From Theropithecus gelada (taxonomy: Eukaryota; Chordata; Mammalia; Primates; Cercopithecidae), in contig NC_037670.1 of NCBI RefSeq assembly GCF_003255815.1, positions 27,182,672 to 27,246,671 on the forward strand: DNA of 64,000 nucleotides. The letters run 5' to 3'. Both the position numbers and the translations under genes were made by a program. This document shows positions 36,651 to 47,757 of this stretch, piece by piece (the stretch's first letter is position 1; each line of letters opens with the position of its first letter). A model generated the notes under the pieces. It did no database searches, was not told the DNA's origin, and saw nothing but the letters and a program-made list of their open reading frames with translations.

Positions 36651-37254
36651 TTCCTAGGTTATATGAGCATCATAAATTGAGGTAGGGAGCTTCCCCTGGA
36701 ATAATTTGTGTAAAAGAGAACAGTTCGTGGAACATACCTCAACGTTATTTGGTTCTTCACACTCTGTCTTTAGCGTTAAGGACAGGACGGCCCAAGGAGC
36801 CTCCTGTATTGTCAGTGGAGGCTTGGTCCTCAATCCACAGCTGATCTCTGTCTTTGGGATCTAGGCTGGGCTATGAGGATCCCGTTTCTCACCTTTTTGG
36901 AGATGCTCTTGGCCTTGGGCTCCATTGTCCCATCAAGGCCCAATCAAACACAGACTCAAGACCATTTCATTGTTCTGGTTGAAGGAATTTCAAGAAACCA
37001 AGCAACTAAAGTGAGAGGTAACCTAAAAAACGTACATGAATGTAAGCGATTTTGATGTGTATTTTTTGCCTACCCCAGTAAGGAAATTGGAAGCTCCTAC
37101 CATAGTTATAATATGTAATTAACCTGCTGAATAAAACCTTGTCTTCATTTCTCCCTGGGTTTCCATTTTGCAGAAAATTTGGGGAAAAAAAATCCAATTT
37201 TCAGAGCCTATATAAAACAACTAAGTTATGTATTCATATTTTTATCTTGGGAAA
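36651..37254. other. No recognisable feature
   Basis: Mixed composition. 36780-36970 is GC-richer, with no recognised gene or repeat. Confidence 0.4.
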
Positions 37255-37385
37255 AAAATGTCTCTATCAGAATTCAAGCTCCTCAAAGGCATAGGCCCTG
37301 CTTATTCCTCTTTGAATTCTTAACATCGAGCACAATGTCTGGTGTGGCACAGGTACTTAGTAAGTGACTGTGTGTTTGAGGGCGT
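37255..37385 (+). mobile_element. L2 LINE 3' end, sense
   Basis: 'CAAGCTCCTCAAAGGCATAGGCCCTG' block, then 'ATCGAGCACAATGTCTGGTGTGGCACAGGTACTTAGTAAG', the diverged form of the L2 tail (gene end with 'CAGTGCCTGGCACATAGTAGG'). Short and old. Confidence 0.68.
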
Positions 37386-39512
37386 TTGTTGTCCAAATTA
37401 CTTACAACCTCAGTGTCAAAATCAGGCCAGGCAATGAATATCCTATTTCCATGGGAGAAAACTAATTTTATTTCCGTTTGAAACTGAAAGTTCTTAAACA
37501 AACAAGCAAAATGAAGACAAATTAAGGTGTTTGAGAACATTGTTAATACCTACTGTTTTATCACTTATGCAATATGTAAACTTCTAATATTAAATGCTAT
37601 TTGCTTGTATTCACTGCCTGCATTTCTTATCTTGGCCTTTTGGTGTCATTCTGAGATTAATCTGAAAAGCATATTAAGCAAGGGTGAAATTATTTCCCTG
37701 GCTTTGGGTCTTTCTTCCGTCTTTGATTTGAAGTGAAGCTTATTATGCCGACAGTGAAGCTTACATAACTAACTTTTTCAATGTTGTCCTAACTTTGTGC
37801 TTTCTGTGATTGGGAAATTTTAAGTATAGAGAACACCAGTGATAGTAAAATAAGCCATTTTTTAATGGGTAGTCTAGAAAGAGCTTTTTCTGAAATACTT
37901 TTTATTAACATATATGAGAACTTTTAGTGAAAGCAAAACCAAGGTTCTTAAGCCATACTGGGATTGATTTGTTTTTAGTCATCTGTGAAATAGAGGTAAC
38001 CGCTTTCCATGGGGCTACAGAGAGATGATGAACTTCCTAATGCTTCCTGTTTCTGTTCTGCACATGGTCTGGTTACCTATGGACGAGTACGAAAATGCTT
38101 TGGACTTCAAGCCCATCGCCAATCCCAGTGCCAGATGTGTGTTTGCTTTTCCCGTTTAACTTGCAAAACAACTTTTCTCTTTTCCATCATTAACTATATT
38201 TTTCCTTCATTCATCATTTTAAGGCATATGCTTAATAAACTTTTTTGTGCTGTAATAAATAAATGAATAAACAAAATATAAATATTGACCTATAGGGTCA
38301 CAAGTGAGAAGCAAAAGTTACGGATTCGTTGTATTTGGTTGTTACTGTGTACACTGTGTACATACCCATTACTATATACCCCAGAAGCTCGCAGTTCCTC
38401 ATTCCTGTAGGCTGCATTCATTCTCGGGAAGACGAGCTGGACTTGTCTCCTGAATCTTTAAACAACAACAACACTATCTGAGATAATCATTGTGTTAACT
38501 CTATTGCTCATGGTATGTCTGCCACTTGCTGGGGACTTGAGTGGTTCAACTTCAAATTTTGTGACTAGAAGAACACAGGAGATCCATTTATCAAAGTATT
38601 CCATTTTAATTCTGATTCGATCTGAACAACATAATAAAGTTTTAAAATATATGATTTTAGAAAATTATTCTTTTAATGTAAACCAAATTAAAATTTCATC
38701 CTGCAATTGGCTGCTTTCCATGATGTGAGGTCAATGAGTTTAGTGAAGAACTGTGATGGATCTGAGATCTTCCCCATACTTAGAAGCTAATGAGTTGGCC
38801 TGCCACATGCCATGGATGCTGGCAAATGATATGAGACCATTATATCAGAGACAAAGACCTCTATTCCTTTCAGCACAACAGGCAGCATGAGCATCACTGT
38901 GTTGGTTCTCCTTGCCCCCCTAGTCCCGTGGGCATGGTACAGTGGGGCCTAGATTTTGTCTACACGATCAGTGGGTTGGAACCTTGTACTTAGGGAACTC
39001 AGATCTCATATAATGGGCAGTAAGCATGCCTGCTCTTCACTCCAGAGGGAGGTGTTATCTCTATGTTCCAAGGCTGTTTTTCTATACAGACATCCTTGAC
39101 AAGGTAGTCCAGAACAAAGGCTGGTCAGTGACTCATTTGCAAAGTGTGTCATTGAACAGTAGGGTAGAATATGCTTTCAGAGCTGTCCTGCCCTAAGGGG
39201 AGAAAAGCTGAATATTTGTCCTCCAACTCCCACTCATTCTGGGCTGAGAGCTGCTCCAGGGACATTAACTTCCAGCACCTCCAGCCTCCCAGTGGTACAC
39301 TGTAAAGGTGAAGTCAATAAGGAAGGAGGTTGGGAGTTGTCTGTGTTTATATAGCAGGTAAAGAGTATCATGTCTGACTGTGATATGGACCCTGAGTGTC
39401 TGGGGACACTGTTGCAACACTGATGCTATTTGCCACACTCTCCAGTTTTAGTCTCCTCCCCTCTGTTACAATAAGAGAAGGATATGAGATTTGGGAGGGA
39501 CAAGGGATGGAA
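37386..39512. other. 2.1-kb stretch with no recognised repeat
   Basis: No interspersed repeat could be recognised. Short frames such as 38009-38266 and 38492-38728 lack motifs. A tandem ACA-rich spot (about 38461-38474) and a duplicated 'TGTGTACA' (about 38348-38364) are the only small structures seen. Confidence 0.4.
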
Positions 39513-39920
39513 TGATATGGTTTGCATTTGTGTCTCTGCCCAAATCCTATGTCAAATTGCAATCCCCAGTGCTGGAGGTGGGCCTGGTAGGAAGTGATCG
39601 GATCATGGGAGCAGTTTCTCGTGGTTTAGCAGAGTCTTCTTGATACTATTCTCGTGATAGCGAGTGTGGGAATTATGAGATCCTGTTGTTTAAAAGTGTG
39701 TAGCACCTCCCCCTTCTCTCTCTTCTTCCTACTGTGGCCACGCAAAGTGCATTGTTTCCCCTGTCCTTCCACAATTGTTGTAAGTTTCCTCAGGCCTCCC
39801 CAGAAACAGAAGCTTCTTTGCTTCCTGTACAGCCTGCAGAACCATGAGCCTGTAATTTTTCTTTACAAATTACACAGTCTTAGATATTTCTTTATGGCAG
39901 TATGAGAACAAACTAACATA
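39513..39920 (+). mobile_element. MaLR LTR (MST/THE1 type), sense
   Basis: Starts TGATATGGTTTGC. Contains 'GGAGGTGGGCCTGGTAGGAAG', 'GATCGGATCATGGGAGC', 'GTTGTTTAAAAGTGTGTAGC', 'GTAAGTTTCCTCAGGCCTCCC', 'TTCCTGTACAGCCTGCAGAACC' and ends near GAACAAACTAACATA. It is opposite in orientation to the LTRs at 5625 and 32933. No matching 5-base duplication is visible. Confidence 0.94.
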
Positions 39921-41316
39921 CCCTCCCAATATCACACATATCTTTTTCCCGTTTAAATCCACTGTTGAGTTGTTTGGTCTATTAGAAATGCCCATAGGCC
40001 TTACATAGCCTGTGTCATATTTTCAAATTTTCTTCATGTCATTGCTCTTAAGTAGCTCACTGTCTAACTGCATATCTCTAAAAGAGTGGGCAGGGGGAAG
40101 GAGCAAAATACCAAATTCAAAGAAGTCAACTTAACTACTTATTAGTATCTTTGAAAATACTAAGAGGAAAAAGTGGGAACTAATTGCTCACATTTGTGTT
40201 TTAAATAATGGTGTCTTTTGTTCCCAATCTCTGTGACTGAAGCCTTGGAAAATCAAGAGTTGGTCCTCAATCAGAGTGTGTCAACAATTATTTTAAGAAC
40301 AAATTGAGGAAATGTAGGCACAAGTCTTTCATCACCTTTTCACCACGGTTAGATGTATTTGCTCCCTCTCTGACAGGCCCTTCACTTTCCAGCTCTCCAA
40401 CTGCTTTAGAATCCAGGGTGAAAAATGAAACGTAGTTCCTGCTTTTAAGCAAATGAGAGAAAGCACATGACATATTGACAGGTGCATTTCCTGGGAGCAT
40501 AAAAGTATTGAAGATTTTGAGGAAAAAAAAAATCATATAATCTTGCCCAGTGAGAAGTTCACTAATTCAGAATCAGGGATAAATTTAAGATGCTGGTAAA
40601 GTGCATTGATATATTAGGGCTTGAAGTGGGGGGGAGGGTTTGCCAAGCAAATTAAAAGTATAAAAAGGGAAATATTTAGTCTTCATAAGGTTGGAGGCCA
40701 ACAAAGGTTTCTAAATACATGTAAAACCATTTTGTATTTAAATCCTTCTGTGAATCAGTGAGTGTTCTAATTCCTAATGACTTAAAAAAATCTATTATTG
40801 AAACCCTTAAAAAATTCTCTGAGACATTCTACTCTCTCCCTTCCTGAGACCCTGTCATCCTTGTTACCATATGAACTTGAAATTAAGCTGAATTTGTTTC
40901 TGTACTTCAGACTTTTCCAAAACTTTCTGCCCAATTAGGGAAAATTAATGAGGTTTACTGCACTTGGTGTTGATAATCCGTCACCAGCAGACAGTCAGAC
41001 TTTGTTTCTCCCAAGTTACTGTTTGAAAGCAGAGAGTTGTTTTTTAAAATTTTCCCAAAGTTTAGGAAAACACAATTCTAAGAAGACTCTTTTTTTATTA
41101 TTCCAAGTGTCCACCACCTTCTCTCTTTTAGTTTGCTTTCTTCATGCTTTCCTGATGGGTCTGAGTCTTCCACCTATAAACCAAAAATAAAACTTGAAGT
41201 CCCCTCAACTGATTGAATGGACATTCTCTTGGTTAAGAGGGCTCCAGAGTAACCTTGAAAACTGAGTTCTCATCCATGAGGGGATGGGAGGTTGAACATG
41301 CTTCATTATACCTCTA
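39921..41316. other. No recognisable feature
   Basis: 1.4 kb of apparently single-copy sequence. A G-run (about 40630-40637) and short frames only. Confidence 0.4.
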
Positions 41317-41830
41317 TGTTGGTTAATATTGAGTGTCAACTTGATGGGATTAAAGGATGTAAAGTATTGATCCTGGGTGTGTCTGTGAGGGTGTTGCCAA
41401 AGGAGATTAATATTTGAGTCAATGGACTGGGAAAAGCAGACCCACCCTCAATCTGGGTGGGCACCATCTAATCAGCTGCCAGCACAGTCAGAATAAAAGC
41501 AGGCAGGAGAACATGGAAGGACAAGACTGGCTGAGTCTTCCTGCCTTCATCTTTCTCCCATGCTGGATGCTTCCTACCCTCGAACATCTGACTCCAAGTT
41601 CTTCAATGTTGGGACCATTGGACCTTCAACCACAGACTGAAGGCTGTACTGTCGGCTTTCCTACTTTTGAGGTTTTCGGACAGACAGGTGTCCTTGCTCC
41701 TCAGCTTGCAGACAACCTATTGTGGGACCTCACCTTGTGATTGTGTGAGTCAATACTCCTTAATAAACTCCCCTTTATATATACATCTATCCTATTAGTT
41801 CTGTCCCTCTAGAGAACTCTGACTAATACA
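41317..41830 (+). mobile_element. ERV-type LTR, sense, complete-looking
   Basis: 514 bases starting TGTTGGTTAATATTGAGTGTC and ending CTAGAGAACTCTGACTAATACA. It includes 'GGTGTGTCTGTGAGGGTG', 'CACCATCTAATCAGCTGCC', 'CGAACATCTGACTCCAAG' and an AATAAA at 41762-41767 followed by a T-rich segment. I recognise the repeat but not with certainty its family name. No internal ERV sequence. Flanking 5-mers do not match. The 108-codon frame 41414-41740 is LTR sequence. Confidence 0.85.
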
Positions 41831-42439
41831 GCCCCCTCCCTTACTTACCACAATTAGGCTTTCTTCCCTAAGGGCTAAACAGAAGCCCTTTCAAAAGACT
41901 CCACCACTGACAGCAAGCAACTGCAACGCTCCTTCTTTTTTGCCTGATAAGAGATCACCAACCATGAAATGATTCTGGGTAGTCTATAAAGAATGTGCAG
42001 TAAGGGTTTGCATGTCCTCTGCTTCACGTTTAGACTTCAAAAGAGTGGAAATTCCACCCTCAGATCATGCTAGTACCACCATTTTTTGTATATGGGTCAC
42101 ACGGAGAGGCAGGAAGCTCAATTGCACATGCACATGTATCTCTTCTCATAAATATTCATATCTCCTATAGCTTATTGAATATGTATATTTGGCCACCCTA
42201 CTCAGAATAAATTCCTGTTCTTTTTGCTCCTCCCTAGAAGTTCCTGTTTCTGGCTTCTGACCACAGGATCTAAAAAATATGACATTTGAAGAGAGTATTA
42301 AGAGGGGAGCCAATTTACACCATATATTGAATGTTTCTTGTATTATTACAATATTATATGCTTTGATATTATTACAATATCAAAACATTTGGACCTGGAG
42401 TAACAGCAGACATAGGGATTGAACAGAATGTTCCAGAAA
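41831..42439. other. No recognisable feature
   Basis: AT-rich. Contains a small perfect hairpin TTTGATAT/ATATCAAA at about 42361-42383 next to a duplicated 'TATTATTACAATAT'. Confidence 0.4.
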
Positions 42440-43430
42440 TAGCCCAAAATTTATAGGAAGCCCATTCATTCACAAATAAATTAAAGATAATTCAATAAAT
42501 TATGTTGATCCAACTTACTACCCATGTGGATTAAAAAACCCACTCTCAATACCAAAACAATTTCAGGTGGACCGAAGAGTTAACCATAAAAAACATTATA
42601 TTACTAGAAAATAAATAATTATATATACAGTTGTCCCTCCATGTCTATGAGTTTTGCACGTGTGGATTCAACCAACCTTGGATCAAAAATGTCTGGGAAA
42701 AAAAAACTGTGTGTGTCTGAACAGGTACAGACATTTTTCTTGTCTTTATTCCCTAAACAATACAGTGTAACAACAATTTACATGGTATTTGCTTTGTATG
42801 AGGCATTATAAATAATGTAGGGATGATTTAAAGTGTACAGGAGGATTGCATAGGTGATATGCAGATACTATGCAATTTTTTCTATCAGGGACTTGGGTAT
42901 CCACTATTTTGGTATCCGTGAGAGGTCCTGGACCAAAGCCCTCAAAGATACTGAGGGAAAGACTATATGTTTTTGGAAAGGGTGAGAAGTTTGTAAACAT
43001 TACATAATAATCAGAGGTAAAATAAGGGGAAAGATTGGTGATTTTAGTTACATAAAAGTTGAAAATTTCTGCATGACAAAAAAATAAGTAAACCCAAAAG
43101 GCAAATGGTGAGCCCTAACATTTTCAAATACATTGGACAAAGAGTGAATTTCATTGACATATAAAATATTTACAGATCAATTTAAAATAAAAAAGCAAGC
43201 AATCCGTTGGGGGGAAAAAGGTAAATGGCTAGTAAACAAAAACTCTTCAACCCTTCTCAATAATAAGAAACTCAAATTAAGACAAGATGCTGTTTTTCCT
43301 AATCCATCAAATGAACAATGACAAAAACGAATTTAAAATTGGCTGGTGATGGTGCTTGTGTGTCTATCAGCTCAATAGAAGTGTGACAGAACATCCCCTT
43401 TGCAGGATAACAACAAACCATGCACATTCT
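42440..43430 (+). mobile_element. Old L1 (L1M-type) ORF2 3' part, sense, with MER2 inside
   Basis: Left part has 'ATTTCAGGTGGACCGAAGAGTTAACC' and 'TACTAGAAAATAAATA'. Right part has 'AAAATTTCTGCATGACAAAA', 'GGCAAATGG', 'AACTCTTCAACCCTTCTCAATAATAAG' and 'ACTCAAATTAAGACAAGATG', all in L1 ORF2 order. The reading frame is destroyed. Confidence 0.85.
42628..42965 (+). mobile_element. MER2 DNA transposon (Tigger-derived)
   Basis: Starts CAGTTGTCCCTCC and ends in an inverted terminus (GAGGGAAAGACT). Between are 'GTGTGGATTCAACCAACC', 'TCTTGTCTTTATTCCCTAAACAATACAGTGTAAC' positions, 'GATGATTTAAAGTGTACAGGAGGAT' positions and 'CAGGGACTTGGGTATCC'. TA dinucleotides flank it, as expected for Tc/mariner-type elements. 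Inserted in the old L1. Confidence 0.93.
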
Positions 43431-44569
43431 CTCAGGAAGTACCCTGCACCCGTGTTCAGTCTCTTAGGTAAAGTGGTATCTTGAAAGACACCAACTATAC
43501 CCTTCCTTGTAATGAATGGTTGAAACATCCTAAGTGTCTGTAGGTGAAAGGAGGAGGAAGGTTGTTTAAAGAAATTACAGCAAACCCCAGATAATGAGGG
43601 AGAACTACATGCCCTGATGTTGGAGAAACTGCTCAGCTAATGTGGGTAAGTGTAGCCCATTATAGGGAGGCATCTGCAATATAGTCTCTTAGGTGAAAGG
43701 ATCCAAAAATCTGTCTTTGATGGTTATTACTGGGATAGAGCTGGGGTCTGGGGTAGGGCGGGATGCTTGACTTTATTTCTGTATCAGCTGGATTTCAATT
43801 GCAGGTGGCAGAGTTACTCTAGCTGTTTTAACCAGAAATAGATTTAATACAGTTATTTCTTCTATAACATAATACATATATTCCTGAAAAACTCTGTGCT
43901 CTTCAAAATTATTAACACAGTTATACAGGTTCAGTGCAGACCACCAAAACCTACATCACTTTGCACCTACAGTATTGGTAAACGTGATGCTTGTAACTTT
44001 GGGGACAGTTGGGCAATTGAAGCATGAACTGTGATGATTGGACTTAGCCTTAAGAATGTTAAAAATGAAAAATTAAAAAAAAAAGCAAAATGCTGGTGTG
44101 TGGATTGAGAAAATACAGATGGAAGCTCTTAGCACAAGAGAAAGAGCAACCAGCCCCTTGCAAGAGCCTTCAAGGTTAGGGACACCTCTGCTGTAGGTGA
44201 TCAGGTTTAATTTTCCTGGGACAGAACTAGGAAATATTTTGTAGCCAAGCTGAAGATTTTTCTTTTCCTGCTTCTCTTGCTAAGAAACTTGTATGAACCA
44301 ACACACTTGTCATGTTAAAGGGACATCACCTCCTAACTCCTAATTCTACATGAACTGTCTTGGAGCCTTTGAAAGATGCATTGTAGTAAAACAGACCATA
44401 GCAGGGATGATGAATGAGGAACCTACACAATCATTGGAAGGCCTAGCTGGCTCCCAGGAAGACTCCAAGAACAAGTGTGAGTGCTGGTCCTGTGGAAAAG
44501 CCACTGCCTTGGGCAGGATGGAAGTGGGAGGCCATCAGTGGAATTGCTGAGTTAAAATACAAACCATCA
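43431..44569. other. Mostly unclassified
   Basis: Around 43775-43850, 'CAATTGCAGGTGGCAGAG' to 'AACCAGAAATAGATTTAATAC' resembles an old dispersed repeat also hinted at 46690. No gene recognised. Confidence 0.35.
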
Positions 44570-44720
44570 ATGAGTCAGAAAATAAGGCCAAGTAATGGAT
44601 GAATATATGGTGGATACACGATAAAGCAAATCTAACACAATGTTAACAATTGTAGAATCTGGGTGATAGATATATGTGTATTCACTATATAATACTGTCA
44701 ACTATTATGCATACCCCAAA
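44570..44720 (+). mobile_element. Old L1 3' end fragment, sense
   Basis: 'GATAAAGCAAATCTAACACAATGTTAACAATTG' and 'AGAATCTGGGTGATAG' follow the far 3' wording of mammalian L1M elements. Confidence 0.55.
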
Positions 44721-45019
44721 AGGTTCCTGGTTAGACAAACAAAACAAACCAAACCAGACTTGTAGCTTCTTTCTGTAGCTGCTGCTGCTCTTACTGCCCA
44801 TCAGCAGGCATGAGGCTGGGAACTGGACACTGGAATGGTGATTTGGCCTTGCCAGGGGTCCAGCTGCCCTGGCCATTGGTATGGGAGAGGAACTGCAGGA
44901 GATCCCTGCTGCTTTCCAGTTCATGGGATGATGGCCTCTACCTCTGCCCCTGTTTGCTTCTCCTTTGCAAGTCTTGCATGAATGTATCTAGTTTGAAGAA
45001 GCCAGTTTGACTCCAATGT
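44721..45019. other. No recognisable feature
   Basis: GC-richer patch (44770-44960) without recognised content. Confidence 0.4.
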
Positions 45020-45080
45020 CTGTGCAATGGAATACTGCTCATTAAAAAGGAATTAAACTATTGATACACACAACATGGGT
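45020..45080 (+). mobile_element. Old L1 3' fragment, sense, copy 1
   Basis: 'CAATGGAATACTGCTCATT', 'AAAGGAATTAAACTATTGATAC', 'ACAACATGGGTGAAGATC'. Nearly repeated at 45590-45662, which lies in a longer L1 piece. Confidence 0.75.
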
Positions 45081-45244
45081 GAAGATCCAGTTGGCTCCTT
45101 CCCTTTGATTCAAGGGAATCTGAGAAATGTGGTTTTCAACTTTCCAGCGTTTGCAGTTTGGAAGGCGTGCAAGAGCATGGCCGGAAGGAATGCCAACCGC
45201 GGATTCTCTGCATCTACCACCATCTTATACTGTTTTTGGACTGT

Positions 45245-45465
45245 TTTCTTTTTTATGATTCTTATAGATAGAGTATAATTTACACACATTAAGGCTCAAA
45301 GTTTTATAAGTTTTGATAAATGTATATACCTGCACGATCACCGTAACAGGGCATAGAGCATTTCCATGACCTCAGAAACCCCCTTGTGCCACCCTTAGCA
45401 GCAACCATTGTTCTGTTTTCTATCCTTACAACTTAGCTTTGCTTGCTCTCCAGTCCAGATAAATG
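45245..45465 (-). mobile_element. Old L1 3' region fragment, antisense
   Basis: 'AGAGTATAATTTACACACATTAAGG', 'TTTTATAAGTTTTGATAAATG', 'CAGCAACCATTG' and 'TTCTGTTTTCTATCC' follow the complement of an L1M 3' region. Confidence 0.65.
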
Positions 45466-45489
45466 AAAACAAAAAAGGTGCACTAAAAA

Positions 45490-45672
45490 AAAAAAAAAAA
45501 CATGTACAAGGATGTTATACAGCATTATTCATAATAGTTTCAAAGTGGAAATAAATGTTTATCAATAGGAGAATCAATAATTACACTGTAGTATGTCTGT
45601 GTAGTGGAATACTGCTCATTTAAAAGGAATTAAGCTATTCATACACAACATCGGTGAAGATCAAATACAATG
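45490..45672 (+). mobile_element. Old L1 3' fragment, sense, copy 2
   Basis: Preceded by an A-run (45485-45500). 'ATACAGCATTATTCATAATAG', 'TTATCAATAGGAGAATC', 'AGTGGAATACTGCTCATTTAAAAGG' positions, 'CATCGGTGAAGATC'. The last 70 bases duplicate 45020-45080. Confidence 0.8.
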
Positions 45673-45999
45673 TAAATTAATTTTATAACTAGTAAAAAGT
45701 TTTAGTACATTTTAATTCTGGGATAGCCTTCACTTTTGCTTTATGCATTTCTTTAATGGTTAAGTTATAATAATTACATACTAATTTAAAAAGTTTAAAT
45801 GCAAAATGCAGTAAGCATTGTGATTAAATGTTAGTAGGCTATTTAGTAATATGACAATATCATAAAATTAATGTTTTAATTATACCTACATTTAAAACTT
45901 AAATATAAATTATTTAAATAGAAAAGATTTGTTATATTTTAAACAGGAAGGTAAAATCATAGATATATTATTTACTTTGAAGTAAAAGCGATCAGAATA
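45673..45999. other. AT-rich, no recognised feature
   Basis: Very AT-rich low-complexity sequence. Confidence 0.4.
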
Positions 46000-46536
46000 T
46001 GTCACCCCAAAATATGCTGCTTTGGCATATTGATTATTTTGAGCTGAAGGCAATTAAGAAAAGCAGATGTAGGAAGGGCTGTCTGCCCCCTACTTTTCTG
46101 CCTAAAAGGAGGGCATAAATTTCCTATGAGAAAGGTATTCTCCTGGTACCAGGAAGAAGAGAACATTTGTATCATCAGAGATGGCAAGATGATACCAAGA
46201 TGAGTCTGCACAAATAAACCTTCCTAAAATAACCCTTCTGTTCGATTGGTTACCCCGCTGTATTTTCTAGTAATTTCCCCACAATTTATTGTCCTAAACC
46301 TCTTTATCTTGTCACTTCTCCACAAATGTATCACTGTTTGTTAAAATGGTATATAAGCTCTCAATTCTACCTTTCAGGTTTTCACTTCTTCTCTATGAAG
46401 TCCCATGTGTCATGTGAAAAAATTAACATCAAATAAAATCTGTATGCGTTTCTCCTGCTAATCTGGCTTTTGTTAGTTGAACTTACCTCTGCTGCAGAAC
46501 CTAAGAGGGTTGAGGAAAAGTTTTGCCTCTCCTACA
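46000..46536 (+). mobile_element. ERV LTR with TATA box and polyadenylation signal, sense
   Basis: 537 bases, starting TGTCACCCCAAAATATGCTGC and ending GCCTCTCCTACA. It carries a TATATAA box at 46350-46356, an AATAAA at 46432-46437 and the U5-like 'CTTACCTCTGCTGCAGAACC'. The order of U3 promoter, R and U5 is intact. It looks like an ERVL-type solo LTR, but the family name is uncertain. Flanking 5-mers GAATA/GAAGC match only partly. Confidence 0.85.
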
Positions 46537-46689
46537 GAAGCAAAGAAAGAACTAGAGTTGGTTCAAATCTCCAAGTCACTAACAGTCCTTTTAGGTGACT
46601 TTGAGAAGTAGAGCCATATTCAGAGTCAGCAACTCAGCCACCAAAAACACTCAAATTTCATTTGCAGAATAAATATACATTATGATTTG

Positions 46690-47260
46690 ATTCTACTTTA
46701 TAGCTATATCAGTTGGGACACATTTGGAGTAATAGAAAATTTATTGACAGTGGCTTAAGCCATAAGAACACTTATTTGATGTTACAAAAATTCTGGAAGT
46801 AAGTGGTCTCAGGGTAGGCTTGAGGGGTTACTAGGAAACCAAGCTTCTAAAGTTTTTCTTCTTCATTCCGATATCCTTAGAGTATGAGCAATGCCCACTG
46901 CCTTCCACTCATGCTCACAAGACAGCTGCCCCTGCTCCAACCATTATGTCCTCACATGATAGTGTTCCAGACAGCAGGAGGAGCTGCCACAAAAGGGCTT
47001 TCTCTTCCACAGGTCTTCTCAGTCAGGGAGAAAAGTCTTTCCCAGAAGTAAAGAACAGGCTTTTTTTCATCTCTTTGGTCAGAAGAGAGTAACATAGCAA
47101 CCGCTAAACCAGTCATTGGCTAAGACAATTGGGGTTTTCATGATTTTCTTAGAACAAATAATTCATCCAGGATGACATGTTACTGCCTGAACAAAATTAG
47201 GGTTCTGTAGGCCAGGAAGTGGCTACCCTGGGATATTTTCAAAGTCTATATAGATCAGAA
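46690..47260. other. Old dispersed repeat-like segment, unclassified
   Basis: Wording such as 'GAAAATTTATTGACAGTGGCTTAAGC', 'GGTCTCAGGGTAGGCTTGAGG', 'CAGCAGGAGGAGCTGCC' and 'AACAAAATTAGGGTTCTGT' resembles a common mammalian repeat of the old-LINE 3' class. I cannot name it or give its orientation with confidence. Confidence 0.35.
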
Positions 47261-47339
47261 CCTGGAGTTATTTCAATATATCCTGCCTCATCTGTGCTTA
47301 AAGTGTGAGCCTTTAATCCTGAGGAAATAGAGCAGAGAG

Positions 47340-47550
47340 AAAGATGAATTCTGGCTGTAAATCCCACATGCTCTGTGTCCTTGAGCAAGGAACTTTACTT
47401 TTCTGAAAGTCAGTTTTCTTATCTATAAAATGGGAATAGTCATAATCTCTGACATGTAGGATCTGGGGAGGAATACTAGAAATAATACGTATGGAGCACC
47501 TGGCACAGTGTCTGGTACGGAGTAAGGGTTTACTAAATGATATGTGTGAT
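47340..47550 (-). mobile_element. MIR SINE, antisense
   Basis: Complement of the MIR core: 'TCCTTGAGCAAGGAACTTTAC', 'CAGTTTTCTTATCTATAAAATGGGAAT', 'AGCACCTGGCACAGTGTCTGG', 'AGTAAGGGTTTACTAAATG'. One of the better preserved MIRs in the window. Confidence 0.93.
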
Positions 47551-47659
47551 TACTCTCAGAAAGCGCAGACAGGCTTAAACCACGGCTTATGTCAGTGAGT
47601 CACTTTGCACATGTCTTTGTCGTTCCCTTTAAGAACTGAGAGAAGTAGGATTTTGACAT

Positions 47660-47757
47660 GCCTACTTTCTAAGAGGGGTGGATGAGATTCAGGTGAGGCG
47701 TTTAGAGTGTTCAACACACTTCTAGCCAATAGTTGGTGCTCAGTGAATTCTCTCTAG
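47660..47757 (-). mobile_element. MIR SINE fragment, antisense
   Basis: 'GGGGTGGATGAGATTCAGGTGAGG', 'TTTAGAGTGTTCAACACACTTCTAGCC', 'GTTGGTGCTCAGTGAAT' follow the 3' half of a MIR in complement. Confidence 0.55.

Noticed and set aside
41414..41740. 108-codon frame
   Set aside because: It lies wholly in a non-coding LTR.
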